64,000 nucleotides of DNA from Acanthosepion lycidas (GCA_963932145.1 OZ010616.1:49644053-49708052); one strand, 5' to 3'; counted from the stretch's first letter, positions 47,936 through 61,624 are shown. The notes: generated from the sequence alone by a model not told the origin. Translations and numbers: made by a program.

Positions 47936-50649
47936 TAGTTACAATTCACTTTTCAAATTTTAATAAACACTTGAAAATATTTTTTGTAAATATTTGACTG
48001 TTGCTACAGTGAAGAATTATTCCCTCCTGATGGATAATTTTTAATTTATTTATTGAGATATTCTTTATTTAATACAAATCCAATAATAATCCACCCAGCC
48101 AAGTGACAAGAATTTTTCCATTACCTGTAGTAAGAGGCAGTAGTTCTCAAAGCTTTGCTACCATTTTTATGGAATCATGATTTTAAAAGAATTATCACTT
48201 TTCTGTAATGAAGTAATGAATTTCTATTTCTATAAAATGATTAACATTTTTACACAAGTATAAAATAGATTTTTTTTTCTATTTATATTAAGTATTGGTT
48301 ATATATTTCTCAGAAAGTCAATTAAACCTCAATCAAAAATAAATATTTTTGAATCCAAGAAATTACTCTCATACATTTATTACTTTTAATATTAATTTAT
48401 TTATTATTATATTAATAGTTTTTAACAATATGATACACATTTATTTTATTGTATTTATTTTGTTAACATTTGTGTTAATCTTATCTCCAATCATTTTTAA
48501 CATAATCACACAAAAAAATTTGATTTTTGTGTTTTACTAAAATGCTATTCAAGTTTTATACTGCAAAGTTACTTCTTTTAAAAATATGGAAATTTATATT
48601 AAATTTAACTTTCTCTCTTTAGTCTGATTTTACAATATGAATAAGTATACAAATAATTTTAAAAAATTAACAGAAATTACCATTTTTATAAGATAGTATC
48701 CAGGGAATATAATAGAATATTCCAACAGAAATTAGTCTTTACTTCTTCTATTCTTACAGCTAATGAGAATTTTAAAAAAGAAAAAAATTCTAAGCTACTC
48801 ATATAGCACTGCTGTTAATTGTACTAAAATTATTTAAAATTTGGAGATAAGATTATTTTGTACCTATAACAGAACTCATTTAGTAAATAAGTCAGCAATG
48901 TTTAACCTTCATACCTGTAAAAAAAAAAAACTATCAAAAGGACAGTTATTCCCTTGATAGTGCTATTAGGTTTTTTATTTTGTTTATTTACTACCTTGGC
49001 AATGTTTATTTACATGATTATAAAAATATGTGAGTAAAGCACAATACAATAAAAAATATTTATCATTTACTTTTTATAATGATTTATTATTTACCATTTT
49101 CTAAAGAAACATTTGAAAAAAATCTTTTTACTCCTAAATTTATAAAAATGTACAAAATTATCAAAATATTTAAACCAACAACAAGGCAATAATTGTGGGA
49201 AAAAATTAGACATTGTGTAATTAAACACAAGAAAAACTCTGTCCATCAACTCAAAATATTGAGTGTTTTTTGGGTCTCAACTAAAATTTAAAATTAAATG
49301 AATGTTTGTTCCAGAGGAAGAGATGCTCTCAACCTATTTTAGCAAATTAATGTGGCATGAGCAAATGAAAGAAATACCTGGAAAATGCATTTTTTCAAAA
49401 TGTGTAATTACAGTTACTCATCCTTATTTCTTTATTTATGAATCTGTTAATAAATCTCCAAAACAACAAGGACAGTGAAAAAAGTTCATGTTGCAAATCC
49501 AAAAGATAGGAAATACAAGTCCTATAGAAATCACAAATCCAACGTCAAAAGAAAAATAGGATCAAAAAATCCAACTTATAGATTCTAATATAGCAAACTC
49601 ACTCTCACTCATGAACTTCACAATTCACTATCCTTGTCAAGAAAAGTAACAAGTTTTATTGAGGAGGTAAATTTTTTGACTTATCAAGATAGTCGGGAAG
49701 GATAAAAAAAACTTAGCATATGTGAGATATGTTTGTCTAGGGTTTATTTTTTACTTTGGCAAACTGCACAGTTTTTTTTTTTTTTTTTTTTAATAGTTGA
49801 TTTCCCTGTTCAGCACACTTTCCCTATTACACAGGTGACGACTAGGGGCAGGCCTCTTGAATATTAATTATTTGAAAAAAATAAGTCTCCAGATAAGTCT
49901 CCTTGCAGAGTCATCAAGAGCACCTCTGTTGTTTCCAAGATTGTATTTGAGGCATCTCCAATGTTGACTAGTCTCCTACTTTCTGAGGAATCATTGCTGG
50001 TATCACTTGCCAATGTCTTTGAACCAATAAAGGGACTCAGGTTCTTTACATGGTGTGTCATCCCAAAAATGAGAACTGGGTGGGATATTGATATCAATGA
50101 CATGTCTTATTCAATATTCAGTTGTACATCAACTTTGTGGGTGTTTCACCTATACACATTGCCCTAAGTCATACATCAGTTGTCACCACTCTTGTTCTGG
50201 TGTAGGTGACATGTCAATGCCTCATACACAATCTCTGTATTTGTAGAACCCATTGGTAAACTTGGTATGTTATTTCTTGTCTAGCTATCAAATCCATCTG
50301 AATGCCTTGTTTGGTACAATGTAACAACTTGGACATTTAGAACTATTCATTTGTCTGTTCCTTTAAGATATAGCTTACTGTACTCTTACTAGGCAATTAG
50401 GTCTTATGATATGGTCATCATTTGTTGTTATTTTAAAAAAAAACAGACAAATGTTTTCATACACATTAGCATGGATCACAAGAAACACAGACCATGTGTT
50501 CACAGTAGTCCTGTAGATGTACTTCCATTGCAAAGGCCTTTTATTTTTTTTTTATTTTTTTTTTTTTTTTTTTGCACCTTTTAGTATTACAGTTACATCT
50601 ATGATGCTACCAATGTAATCAGGAGATTCATCCTTTATCCATCTTGGGG

Positions 50650-50682
<33 letters not shown>

Positions 50683-52708
50683 CAAACAAAAAAAAATAAA
50701 TAAATACGCCTTCTTGCCAATGACGTACCAGTACACCTGATAACTAGATTCTAGCTTCTGTCATTTGAGTATGTTATGACCTATTTGATAATAGCTGTCC
50801 AATTCATTGTATGGAATTTCTGATCCAATTGATTTCGATATGTGAAATCATCTAGACAGTATCTGAGAGTCCCATTGCATTCATTATCCAATGTTTTGCA
50901 TGTTGTACAGTCAGAGCTTTTCCTGTTTGCCACAGTTGATGTAAATTTTCTTGTTCATAAACATTTTTAGAAATTTATGAATATAATTTTTTTTTTTTTT
51001 TCATATTTATTTCCTTGTAAAATGGTAAATAATAAATATTTCATTATTGTTGGTTCACGTTTTTCTAATCTTGTAAATATAAAATTATTCTCATAAATAA
51101 ATCTAATAAATAAATAGTATTTAACATCTTTGTTGTCAGTTCTCAAGAATAAAGAAAATGTATAAATCCATTTTCATATGCTTGGGTTTTATTAAAATTC
51201 TAATCATTGCTTTTTAAAGCAATAAACATTGCCAATGAAGTTTTTAAAAAAAAGTGTAATAGTGGTGTCAAGGGAGTAACCATCCTTTTGACACACCAAT
51301 TTTTGCCAGCATTAAGTTAAACATTGCAAATAAGTCAATATTGAAGGACAAGGGAAGTTTTGTTCAGCGAATGGTTATGTACCATAAATTTCAACCTTTT
51401 ATGTAATTGTTTTTGTGCTTTTCTTTCTCTTTCTTTTTTTCTCTCAATATCTAATCAAAGTTAAAGAAGTCTATAAAAACATAGCTTTTTTTTTTTTTTT
51501 AATTGCAGCCTTTTTATTTACTTTTGAAAGAAGAGCATGTAGCAGTTAAATTATGAATTTCCTTATTGAAAACAATTTTTTTATTAAATACTTTTGTCTA
51601 TATTTACATATACTACAAATAGAAATATTTAATATTTGCATTTTATTTGTTCTTTTGCTTTTTTGAATTTTTTATTTGCTATATTTTTCTATATAATTAT
51701 GAACTTTTTCTTTTATTTCCCTTATTTTTCTCTTTTATCTATTTCCTAATCCCAGGATAATCTCTTTATTTTCCAAAAATGAATCATGAATATTTATAGC
51801 TAAATAGAAAGTTGAAATATTTTGCATATATTAAAAATAACAGATAAATCTTTAACGACTAAAACTTGAATTCCTTATCCTCAGGAATCTATTTTACAGT
51901 TATTTGAATCTGACCATATATGGCCTTATTTTTCATTGTTTAGAATGTTTGGATTACTGTAATTGGCCTTTGTAGTCACAAAGGTAAATTCCTGAATATA
52001 AGTAATATGAATCCTGATAAAAAGCAAGTGAAATGTTAGATAAGAAAGCATAATGTCCAAATATAGAGTAACCTCTCTCATGAATTATTTTCACTCCAAA
52101 GCAATTTTGTTTGCTGATAATTGTGTCTCTTCTATAATAAAAAAAACTATTTTTCATCTTTAGCTGAAGGCTAATTCATTTAAAGATTCAATCATTAAAA
52201 AATTTATTCTTTTCTATATTTAGCTGAGAATCTAGAACCTATCTTTTCCACAAGCCTGGCTCCTGTCTAGAGTAACAGCTTTTATTTTGTTGCTATTGTC
52301 TAGGGAAGTGATTTATCGAAGTGTTTATTTTTTTCCAGAGATGAGTTGTATAAAGTGAAAATCTGAATCAGGTTGAACTTTTTGATCCAAAAGTGGATCA
52401 GATACTTTCCTCTTTTTTTATTTATTTATTTTTAAGAATCCATGTCATTTCCATTGTTTAGAGGAATCATAAATAAATAAAAGCTTTTGGCTTACTTAAG
52501 CACTATTTTGAAATGAGTGTGAGTGAAGAGAAATAGAGCTGAATTAAAAGTTTGTTTTAAATAGCTTGGGCTTACAAAATTACTTAGAAGAATGTCCATT
52601 GTTATGAAATACATTAATACTTTTCTTTCTTTGAGCTTCATAGATGAAATATTTCAAACTATCAGCTATTCTAAAAAATACACAACAGCATTACATATAT
52701 ACTGAGTG
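47936..52708. other. no gene; possible retroelement scraps
   Basis: Mostly AT-rich sequence. About 49.8-50.5 kb is less AT-rich, and its minus strand has an open frame at 49864-50103 that is vaguely like a copia protease region, but not well enough to call. Poly-T lies at about 50539-50573 and poly-A at 50655-50682. Confidence 0.35.
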
Positions 52709-53297
52709 TAACAGCAAAATTGTCCACATCGTGTAACAGCATAATTGTCCATCCCACAAAATGTTTAATATCTAAAAAAAAACATTAAACTAATTGAGTT
52801 TCTTTTTTCCGGGTTTTCAGATGTTTAGCCTTCTTGACACCTTTTGCCATAAGAATCCATGAAAAACCCTTTGAGTTATTCAGCTAGAAAGAGAACAGGT
52901 TAAAATTGTTTTGTGTCAGCCCCACAATGTCTTCCTAACTGAGCAATGGTGTTAGGAAAAAAATCATTCAGGCTTTCAGTAATGGTACCAACATTCATAC
53001 TTTAGCTTCCATCTTCAAAGTCTATTCAAGAACCATCAAGAAAATGGTGAATAAGTTTAAAAAAGAGAGAATAGTAGAAAGGAAAACTGGATCAGAAGGT
53101 CACAACAGCAGGAGGGATCATCATTTCAACTTAGAACTAAATACATTCTTATTGTTCAGAGTAGAGTCCAATAGTGTTATAAAAACCTCAGAGAATTCCA
53201 GTAAGATATTTTTAATCATTTTTAAAATATGATTCAAAGCTTAATCTAACAATTGGACAATTTTGCTGTTTGCTAGATTTGGACAATTTTGCTGTTA
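52709..53297. mobile_element. Tc1-type MITE with doubled terminal repeats
   Basis: It starts and ends with TA. The outer repeat ACAGCAAAATTGTCCA at the left occurs again about 25 bases inward as ACAGCATAATTGTCCA. The right end has the reverse complement twice, at about 53255-53270 and 53280-53296. An open frame at 53044-53232 on the plus strand (MVNKFKKERIVERKTGSEGH) resembles the helix-turn-helix start of a Tc1/mariner transposase. The catalytic part is gone. Confidence 0.75.
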
Positions 53298-53301
53298 TGC
53301 C

Positions 53302-53318
53302 CATACATACATACATAC

Positions 53319-53369
<51 letters not shown>
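53302..53369. repeat. (CATA)n(AT)n microsatellite
   Basis: Directly follows the MITE. Confidence 0.95.
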
Positions 53370-53371
<2 letters not shown>

Positions 53372-54109
53372 TGCCCAAACATGTTCATACTTACACATAC
53401 AAATATATAAAGGATGCCTGTAGTCTGTAGTTTTGATTTTTAATAATTTATAATTATTAGTACTTTATTAACTCTATATTTATTTTTCTCAATATCTACT
53501 GGGCACTTTATTTTCAGAAATTCTGTTTGCCTTGATATGCATTGTGTTGCATAATTTTACTTATATGAATAGGTAGCATTACTATTATTTTATTATTTAT
53601 TTTAACTTCTGTTATACATGATATCAAAGTACTACTGAATATAATTTTTTAAGGATTTAAATAATTCACTTTTTAATTTACATAAAGAAGTTGATAACAA
53701 CTGTACAGGGGCTTCATACATCCTTGTATGTATTGTGGCCAGTAATAAAGTCACAGGAAAAAGTCACAACTTGGTTTTGTGAGTGACATGTTTGGTATAC
53801 ATGAATCCATTGTAGCAGATTTGAATCTTGCTTATTACTGTTAATAATTTTCATGGCAGGACTTGCAAAAATTATTTTTTGCTAAATCCAAGTATTTATC
53901 CACAACAGCACTGAGATCCAAGATTTCCCTTATTCACACTGTCTTCAGGTTTGGGGATACTAGTGTTAAAAATTGTCTATTAAAGAAAGAAACAAAAACA
54001 GTACTAACATTGTGCTGTTTCTTTTTTTCCTGTGACTTTCTTTTTTACCTGGATTAATGTATGTGTTTGTGATATACACTGTAATACATATTGTTATATT
54101 TTGATATTA

Positions 54110-54268
54110 TTATTTTTATTATAAAAGATTATAATAAAAACATGTACTTTGATTGTATTTCTTCAAGTCTTCAGCCTGAAGAAGTACAATCAAAGCATTG
54201 AAACATGAAAGCTTTTGTGTAGCGATTTCAACATGTTTTTATTATAATCTCTTATAATAAAAAATATA
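54110..54268 (+). mobile_element. compact foldback, probably a PLE tail
   Basis: There are nested inverted repeats. The outer arms are about 54110-54145 and 54231-54268. The inner arms are 54147-54165 and 54177-54195, with one mismatch. The centre reads CTGAAGAAGTACAATC then GCATTGAAACATGAAAG, similar to the other PLE tails. No coding part. Confidence 0.6.
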
Positions 54269-57200
54269 ATAATAATATATTGCTCTACTTTGTATTGAGC
54301 ACTTTTTTTAAAAGTAAATGCTACGAACATTGAAATTTTACTCCATCTGTTCTTTCTTTCATTTGGATATTTTGATATTATAAAAAAGAGCTATTGAGAT
54401 AATTTTTCTCTAACTACAGACCAGAATGATACTGCTATACTGTCACAGGAATAAATCTTTTAGTTAAATTTATATAAGCATTGATATCTTAATATTTTAT
54501 ACTTTTGTATTTATCAAATTTGTATACACATACAAATGTATTAACTCCACTTAGCAGGAACATGAAAGATATTCCCTAAATAAAGATTAAACTGACCATA
54601 TTAAAGGTTTACCCAATTAAAGGACAAACTTTCAAAGAAAGCAAAAAAAAAAAGCTGATCTGCAACACCCTACCTCATGTATAAGGATATATTTCAGTAA
54701 CTACTTCAGATATCCCCTGATCTGCAATTTTTTTAAATGATTTTTTAATATTAGGATTTATTAATGAGTTGTAAATGTTAAAGTCACTTTTCCATGTGAA
54801 TAAATTCAGAAAATTAATTTAATTCCTAATTATTAAAATATTACTACAGCTATCCACACAATGTAACAACGATTATATAACAAGTTTTTGTTTCATTGAC
54901 TCACTTTTATTGTAGATTTCTGATCTTTTTCCTTAATGAGAAAAAGATCATTTTTACTTATATTGAATTATGATAACCATATCGATTACTGCTGTACTTA
55001 AAAAAAAAAAAAAAAGTATGTGGTGGGTGAGACAGTCTAATTTTTCTGTTGCATTGAATAATAATTTTACATTTATTATACGTCAGCATCTACATTGAAC
55101 ACAGTACTTAACATTTTCTATTGACAATATGTTTATTGTACATACAATAAACAAGGCTGAAATTTGTCTTCTTTTATAAAAACTAGACAAGCTGGAGACA
55201 TTATTGATACAAGCTGTTACATCAGTGTTCAAAAATTTTAAAGTATTTTATAAATTTTCATTCATTTTAAAATATACATTTTTTCTCATAATTTGTTTGC
55301 AACTGTTCTGACCAAGAGAGACAAGTTTAAACTCTTTGCAGTATAAGCAAATCCCCAATTATTATTTACTTATAATTTTTGTTTTTATAATGACAATTTT
55401 TTTTCTGAGCAAGACTTTCCTTTTAATGATTTTAAAACCTTCACAAAGGAAAATGTTTGCCAACACAACTATTTACAATTTTTTTTACTACCTGTACATT
55501 TTAAGAATACACTAACTACAAGAATATTGTATTCATTTGAACATGGATCAACTATTTATTTTCAATATCATTCCAAGTTAAGGTTCAAGTATCTATATTT
55601 ATTAAATTAACAAAGGCACTAACTGAACTAAAATACATTTAATATAAATATTTATATAAAAACTTAAGATCTCTTTCTTTTATTTTTCTGCCATGTATCA
55701 ATTAATGTGTTTGAAATTTTTATAGCATTAATAATGTTTAAACATTTGAAAAACAGGAGATTGAAAGAAAGTCACATTGTACTACAATAATTAACTATAT
55801 TTTGGTAATATAGCAGACCTTTACTCGAAGCAAGTGTTTTATTTGCTGTAAAAAGTACATTTGACTAACAAGAAAATATCTTCTGCAATTTTTTTTATTT
55901 TTATCTTACAGGCCTTTTGCTTGTAATTCTAAACATTTTCAGGGTAGTTTTTATTTATTTGCTAATTTTTCTACATTCCCTAAATCACTATTAATTCTAC
56001 AAAAAGTTTTAAATAAAATCTTTTTGTAAGATACATGGTAATAAACTACAATATATTTTCTTTTTCTTTTTTTTTTTTGTATATAGTCATAACTATAAGT
56101 TATTCTACCCACCCACAAAATACTAAAGGACCCCTACTTATTGAATTACTTTTCTTTTTCTTATTCTCTAAGATACACTACAACACCGTTTGTATATAGT
56201 ATTACACCAGAGTGCCTTAAAGCGTTCTTTTAATTAATTTTACACTAACCCAGGGGAGGTAACCAATATCCTTCCTCTTGCACGTCTAAATTGTGTTCGT
56301 TTTTTGTGTAACACGCTGACCTATTTTTTATCAATTTTTGTCTTTTTGATATGTTGCATTTAAAGCCTTCTCTTTATGTTGGTATTTTTTTTTTCTCTCG
56401 TTTATTTTTATTGTCTTGAAATTGAATATTAATAAATATGTATATATTTTTCTTTTATTTTTATGCTTGTCTTTTAATTTTATTTCATTCATTAAAATTG
56501 TCAATATTCCAATGGATTAACTTATAAAACAAACTAATAAATTATTCTGCACTCTTATTTGTTCTGCAGGATCTTTTTAATTCCTCTTATATCTTTAAAT
56601 TATGATTTCATTATTTCTACTCAATTTATCTGACTTTTTCACATAAAATATTTAATTTTGTATGCTATAAAGTAAATGTTAAAGTTTCATTTAAAGATAT
56701 ATACACACAACATCTAAAGTAGTAATATTTTAGTCTTGAGATAATATTTATTACAAAGATATTAATATAATCTAAAATTCTAAGATTAATTATTGTCAAT
56801 GAATTATTTATACTAGTATCTTCATCATTGTTTTGGTTACTGTTTCTGACATTTGGCTCTCTAGCCTTTAATTACAATAATTTTAATATTTTTCCATCAA
56901 ACTTCATCTCTTGACTTATTCAAATGACAATAATTTAATTGGAGGTTAAAAGAATTAATATTGGAAGATATAATAAACACATGGAGAAAGTTGGTCAAAA
57001 CAGCAGTGGTGAGAATACTAGTTTAAAAAATTCAGGGAATCATAACCCCTCTGTAAAAAATTGAAACAATACTAGAAATCAAAAAAATTTAGTAACCAAG
57101 AAATAGGGATCACATGCAATAACTAGACTAAGAAAACATGTAGGGAACCTAATATTAACATTTATTTTAAGGCTAATTTAAATTAACTGAGATTCCCCTA

Positions 57201-57483
57201 CAAAATTTGGTAAAAAAATTTTACCAATTTTAAATAATTCAACACATACATGGATAATTAATTTTACATACATAGTTCAAACAAAACAATTGAAATACAA
57301 AATAAAAACAAGGGAAATTAAATTAGTGTAATTTAAAGTTGGTTAATAAAGAAAAGTTTTGTGTGAAATAAATGCTCTTTTCAGATGTTTGAAAAGTTAA
57401 TGCGGGAAAATGTAGCTGAAGAAAAAAAGAATTTTTTTTTTTTTTACTTAGAGAAAATAATAGAAAAGTGTTAACTGAGCAAT
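54269..57483. other. no recognisable gene
   Basis: Very AT-rich sequence. No element ends, arrays or domains were identified. Confidence 0.5.
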
Positions 57484-58299
57484 GTCAGATTAAATACTTT
57501 CTACTGACTGAAGGATGCATTACTAGGGTTGCCAGACATCCCTTATATACTGGACATGTCCTATATTGGATAATTTTGTCCCCTGTCCCATACTGACCGT
57601 TCAGGGACACCCCAAATATTTTGTATTTAGTTCATTTTCAGATTTCATAAGAATATATTTTTACTAGCTTCTCACAGTTCTTAGTTGTAACTTTATAAGT
57701 AATTATACTTTTTTTTCTCAGATTCTCTTGATGAAAATAAACCCAAATGTAATGAGGAAACTAGTGTTGCTAGAAGTTAACAAAAAAAGACATTGTATTA
57801 AATTAATATTTTCAGATGATTTCACTTTTACAGAATTTCTTTTTGTATTAACTAATTTTCAAATGATTTTACTTTTTTTCATAACCCATTAAAATCATTG
57901 CTTTATGTTTTTAACTTATGTCTCTCCTTTTATATAAGATATTGATCTGCGTGTGTAGGCATGTATAAATTTATATATATGTATAGAGAGAGAGATTTTA
58001 AGAGTGTGCCATGTTTCTAATTTTCTAATCTGGCAACCCTATGCATTACAAATTGTGGGTAAGCTGGCAGCATAAAAAAACAGAGGGAGGCACCGTTTTG
58101 GATGTTTTGTTGCATTTGAACAACATTTCTTTTTGAACAGCTTATGAAACAGACCAGAAGCAAGTGGGAGGAGAAAATTATGATTAGTCAGATGAATTAA
58201 CAAGTTTAGTAAAAGGGTTGAGCAAAGGTACACTACTTCCCTGTTCACAGCAAATTTATATAGGCATCATGGATGAGTTTGATTCTTTCAATCTTGAAA
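57484..58299 (+). repeat. repeat copy A, interrupted by the hAT-type MITE
   Basis: 57484-57533 plus 58042-58299 align with 59082-59369 through most of their length (GGATGCATTAC(A/G)AATTGTGG, CAGCATAAA, GTATTTGAACA..., TGAGTTTGATTCTTTC). Its nature is unknown and no domain was recognised. Confidence 0.8.
57534..58041. mobile_element. hAT-type MITE, 508 bp
   Basis: It has perfect 13-bp TIRs TAGGGTTGCCAGA / TCTGGCAACCCTA and an 8-bp target duplication TGCATTAC (57526-57533 and 58042-58049), the pattern of hAT transposons. There is no transposase. The empty site is visible in repeat copy B at 59114-59121. Confidence 0.9.
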
Positions 58300-58649
58300 T
58301 TAGTGAAGAAGAGCAGAAGAATGGTGATCTGATTGAACATACAATAAAGGGTATGTTCATGAAAAGGTACATTTGTGGCCTATGAAAAGTTAATAAGAAT
58401 CAAATGATATGGGGAATCAGTTGATATTTATTCCAGCAACATTAAGAGGTTGGCTGGATTAGCAGAACTAACTGGGAGGTATCTTGAACAAGTCGTTAAA
58501 TTGGCATACGTTACTGGGTTTTTTAGCATCATAATAACAGTCCAATAACAAGCAACTGCCTGGCATAGAAAACCTGGAAATGAGCAATTTGCTGAATTGG
58601 ATGTGGAAAGTTGATTAAGATATCATTAGAGAGACCATTCAAAAGTTGA

Positions 58650-58985
58650 TCAGTGAATGTGACTGGTGCATTTCTATTCCAAGCATGTTTAAAAGAAATC
58701 GACCGAAGTAGGGATTATTGTTTCCTTAGCTGCATATTATGTGCTTTGCCAGGGCTACATACAGTTTTGGATTTAGTTTTCCTTCTCTTAGATTGGTTAC
58801 CAACAAAGACTATAGAACTCAGCCTGTCCTACTATTTACTGATAACTGGAAGAGAGAAGACTGGAATTCATACCATTCCCAAGAGTATTAGTACATAAGT
58901 GAATATAATGAACTCGACTGGAATTTGAACTTGGCTCTTTGTTTCCTCAATATGAGCTATCTATAACTCTACTGTGCTTTATTTA
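58650..58985 (-). mobile_element. SINE-like repeat, copy 4
   Basis: On the minus strand: AAGTTCAAATTCC (B-box-like), GAGTTCATTATATTCACTTA, AATGGTATGAATTCCAG, GACAGGCTGAGTTCTATAG and GTAGCCCTGGCAAAGCACAT. It is the most complete of the four copies. Confidence 0.55.
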
Positions 58986-59081
58986 CACATGCTTAAAACT
59001 GAAGGAATCCAAGTAAAGACCAACTGGACAAGGTTGGCTCTTGTTATGATGTGCTATATAAGAAGGATATAAGGAAAAAAA

Positions 59082-59369
59082 GTCAGATTTAACACTATCC
59101 CCTGACAGAAGGATGCATTACGAATTGTGGATAAACAGGCAGCATAAATATTGAGGAGGAAGGTGACTTTGTTCTGTTGTATTTGAACATTTGTTTTTAG
59201 ACCAGCTCATGAAACAGCCAAAAGGCAATTGAGGAAAAAGAAGAAAATTACAATAACTATAGTCAGTTGACAAATTTTATAAAAAGGTGTGGGCAAAGAT
59301 ACTTTACATCCCTGTTCTCAGCAAATATAAAGTTATTGCAGGTGAGTTTGATTCTTTCTTTCTTGAAAA
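59082..59369 (+). repeat. repeat copy B with unoccupied MITE site
   Basis: Homologous to copy A without the MITE. TGCATTAC occurs once, at 59114-59121. Confidence 0.8.
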
Positions 59370-61160
59370 CAAACTACAGAAAAAGAGAGGATGTCTATGC
59401 ACAGTGTGCGAGAGGAGTCCATTGAAATTTTAAATTGTGGCTCTAGTCAGTGGAAGCAGATAACCAACTGAAAACAGTTCCTTTGAAATTGGCAAATTGA
59501 AATCCTGTTGAAAGTGAATACTTTTACTTGATTTATTGTTGACAATCACATATTTCTTTTCAGAGGTTCCAAGATTGGGAGATTTCATCACCATAATAGA
59601 TTGATTCTACTGGTACATTATTCTACCTTTTTGTCATGTGGTATAGTTCTGTACTATGTACACACACCCACAAAATAGGATTCAATGAAGCTGTTTTTTG
59701 TTTTTTTTTAAATTTACAAAATCAAGGACATGAGCATTGTTTCTTGTCCTGGTATATGTGTGTAATTCACAAAGATTTATCAAATGATCATTGTATGATT
59801 TGAAAATTTTTTTCCATGTAAATCAAATTTTAAAAAAATACTGGTATAAAATTTAACTTGAAGTCAAGTTGAACAATATCAGAGCTACATATTTTTTTCT
59901 GTCAATATCATTCACAATATTTGTAGTTAAACATGATTTTTTTTTTAAGTATACCAGTATTAGTATTTGCAATTTTCGCAAATTTACCTACAATGTAAAT
60001 ACATTGAAACTATTACCAATGATTAGTGCATTTAGTGTTCAGTAAGTGCTTTCTATTTGTTGTTAGCATGGTAAAATAATACCTAAGAAAGTTTTTTTAT
60101 CAATAGAAAATGTTATGCGCTGAGAGATAGTAATACCAAAAACCTGTGGGAAGAATTGAGGATTTAATTCACACATAAACAACTTGAATTGTATGTCAAA
60201 CAGTTTGAACAAAGGAAAAGTGACCCAGACTTAGGGGGTAATGATGATTGACATGGGTTCTATGCAGCTGAAAATGCAAACTGTAAAGAGAAAATTTCAT
60301 TTTTCATAAAAAACAAATTTGGAGTTGATTCCCCAGGTCAAAAGTTGAGTTGGAATACCAGGTGGGGCTGAAGAGATTTAGTGAGAGGTAATAATATGAG
60401 AGGGTGGAAGAAGGGAATTCCCCCCAGAATTATCGAATTCTCTTACTTTACCAGTTTGGGTGAATGTCCATAAATACAAATGCGCAAAGCGAATTCGACA
60501 AGAGACGGAGACAGAGACCAGACCAGAGACAGGAGATGAAAGCCTCCAACTTCAGCCTTGTGCCGAACTTTATGAAAACAGCAACCTAAATTTTGCCAAG
60601 TCAACAATAATATCACTTCTGATTTAGACGCAGGTTGGGCTAATAATTGCATGCAAACTCTGATATAACCAATTATTATACAAAGGACTGATATAAAAAC
60701 AGTATTTACTTTTGTTCAATTTATTTAAGTGTTATTTTTTTTCCTGTACATCTTCACTTTGCTTGAAGCAGCCCAACATGAAGATACCTGCAACGATTCG
60801 ATTTTGGCCTCCTTATGATCAAACTTAAATCATAATGTAGGATAGGGCAGGTCTGAGATCAAAATGATCTTCATCAATCAACCACAGTGTTGGAAGTCTT
60901 GAACAACTGGGGAAGGTGTTGCACGATTACATCTGTATATCGTGAAAAATTTATCTCAATTTAATATGTATGAGAAAACGTTGATAGAACCAATGGACAA
61001 CTTGCCAAAAGACCAAAATACCCTTAAACAAGAAAAAATTGCAAACATGGACAGCAATATGAAAAAGATCTAAAGGCAAACTCCTATCTGCTCAGTAAAG
61101 TGCTTGATGCCTAGATTATCTAGACAGAGCAAAAACACTTAACATATTTCCTGTGAAAGA
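59370..61160. other. no recognisable gene
   Basis: AT-rich up to about 60.2 kb. The part 60.3-60.65 kb is less AT-rich and has a 69-codon minus-strand frame (60443-60652) with no recognisable domain. Confidence 0.4.
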
Positions 61161-61162
61161 AT

Positions 61163-61268
61163 GGCTCTAGTCATAACCTGAGTTTCATACTCACATGATC
61201 TTCAGATGACTTAGGCTCAAGTCATTTAAAGATCACAGGAGTGTGAAACTCGAGTTACAACTAAAGCC
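61163..61268. repeat. 50-bp imperfect hairpin
   Basis: The arms 61163-61212 and 61219-61268 pair at about four bases in five around a 6-base loop, directly before an (AT)n array. Confidence 0.8.
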
Positions 61269-61270
61269 AT

Positions 61271-61271
<1 letters not shown>

Positions 61272-61304
<33 letters not shown>
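61272..61304. repeat. (AT)n microsatellite
   Basis: A pure AT array. Confidence 0.95.
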
Positions 61305-61306
<2 letters not shown>

Positions 61307-61580
61307 GCATAACAATTAAAATGTACTGTAATTCACCATAATACATCTGACCAAAAATTCGCCTTAAGAAATGCCAGTATTTTCAGGAGAGAAATGTATT
61401 CAGTAACAACAATGACAGAACTAAGGCCAGGACCTTACATAATATCACTGATCATCACAAAAGCAATAATACCACAATGCAGTGTATGTGCTAGTAGAGA
61501 AAAAAACAGATTTACTCTGAGCTGAGTTAAAATCCAACAGCTCTAATATATATATATAAAACAAACACTTTCTGGTTGTT

Positions 61581-61582
<2 letters not shown>

Positions 61583-61621
<39 letters not shown>
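61583..61621. repeat. (AT)n microsatellite at LINE 3' end
   Basis: This AT array abuts the 3' end of the minus-strand LINE. Confidence 0.95.
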
Positions 61622-61623
<2 letters not shown>

Positions 61624-61624
61624 T

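Noticed and set aside
49864-50103. Minus-strand frame with a faint likeness to a copia protease region
   Set aside because: The active-site motif is not present and the likeness covers only scattered residues.
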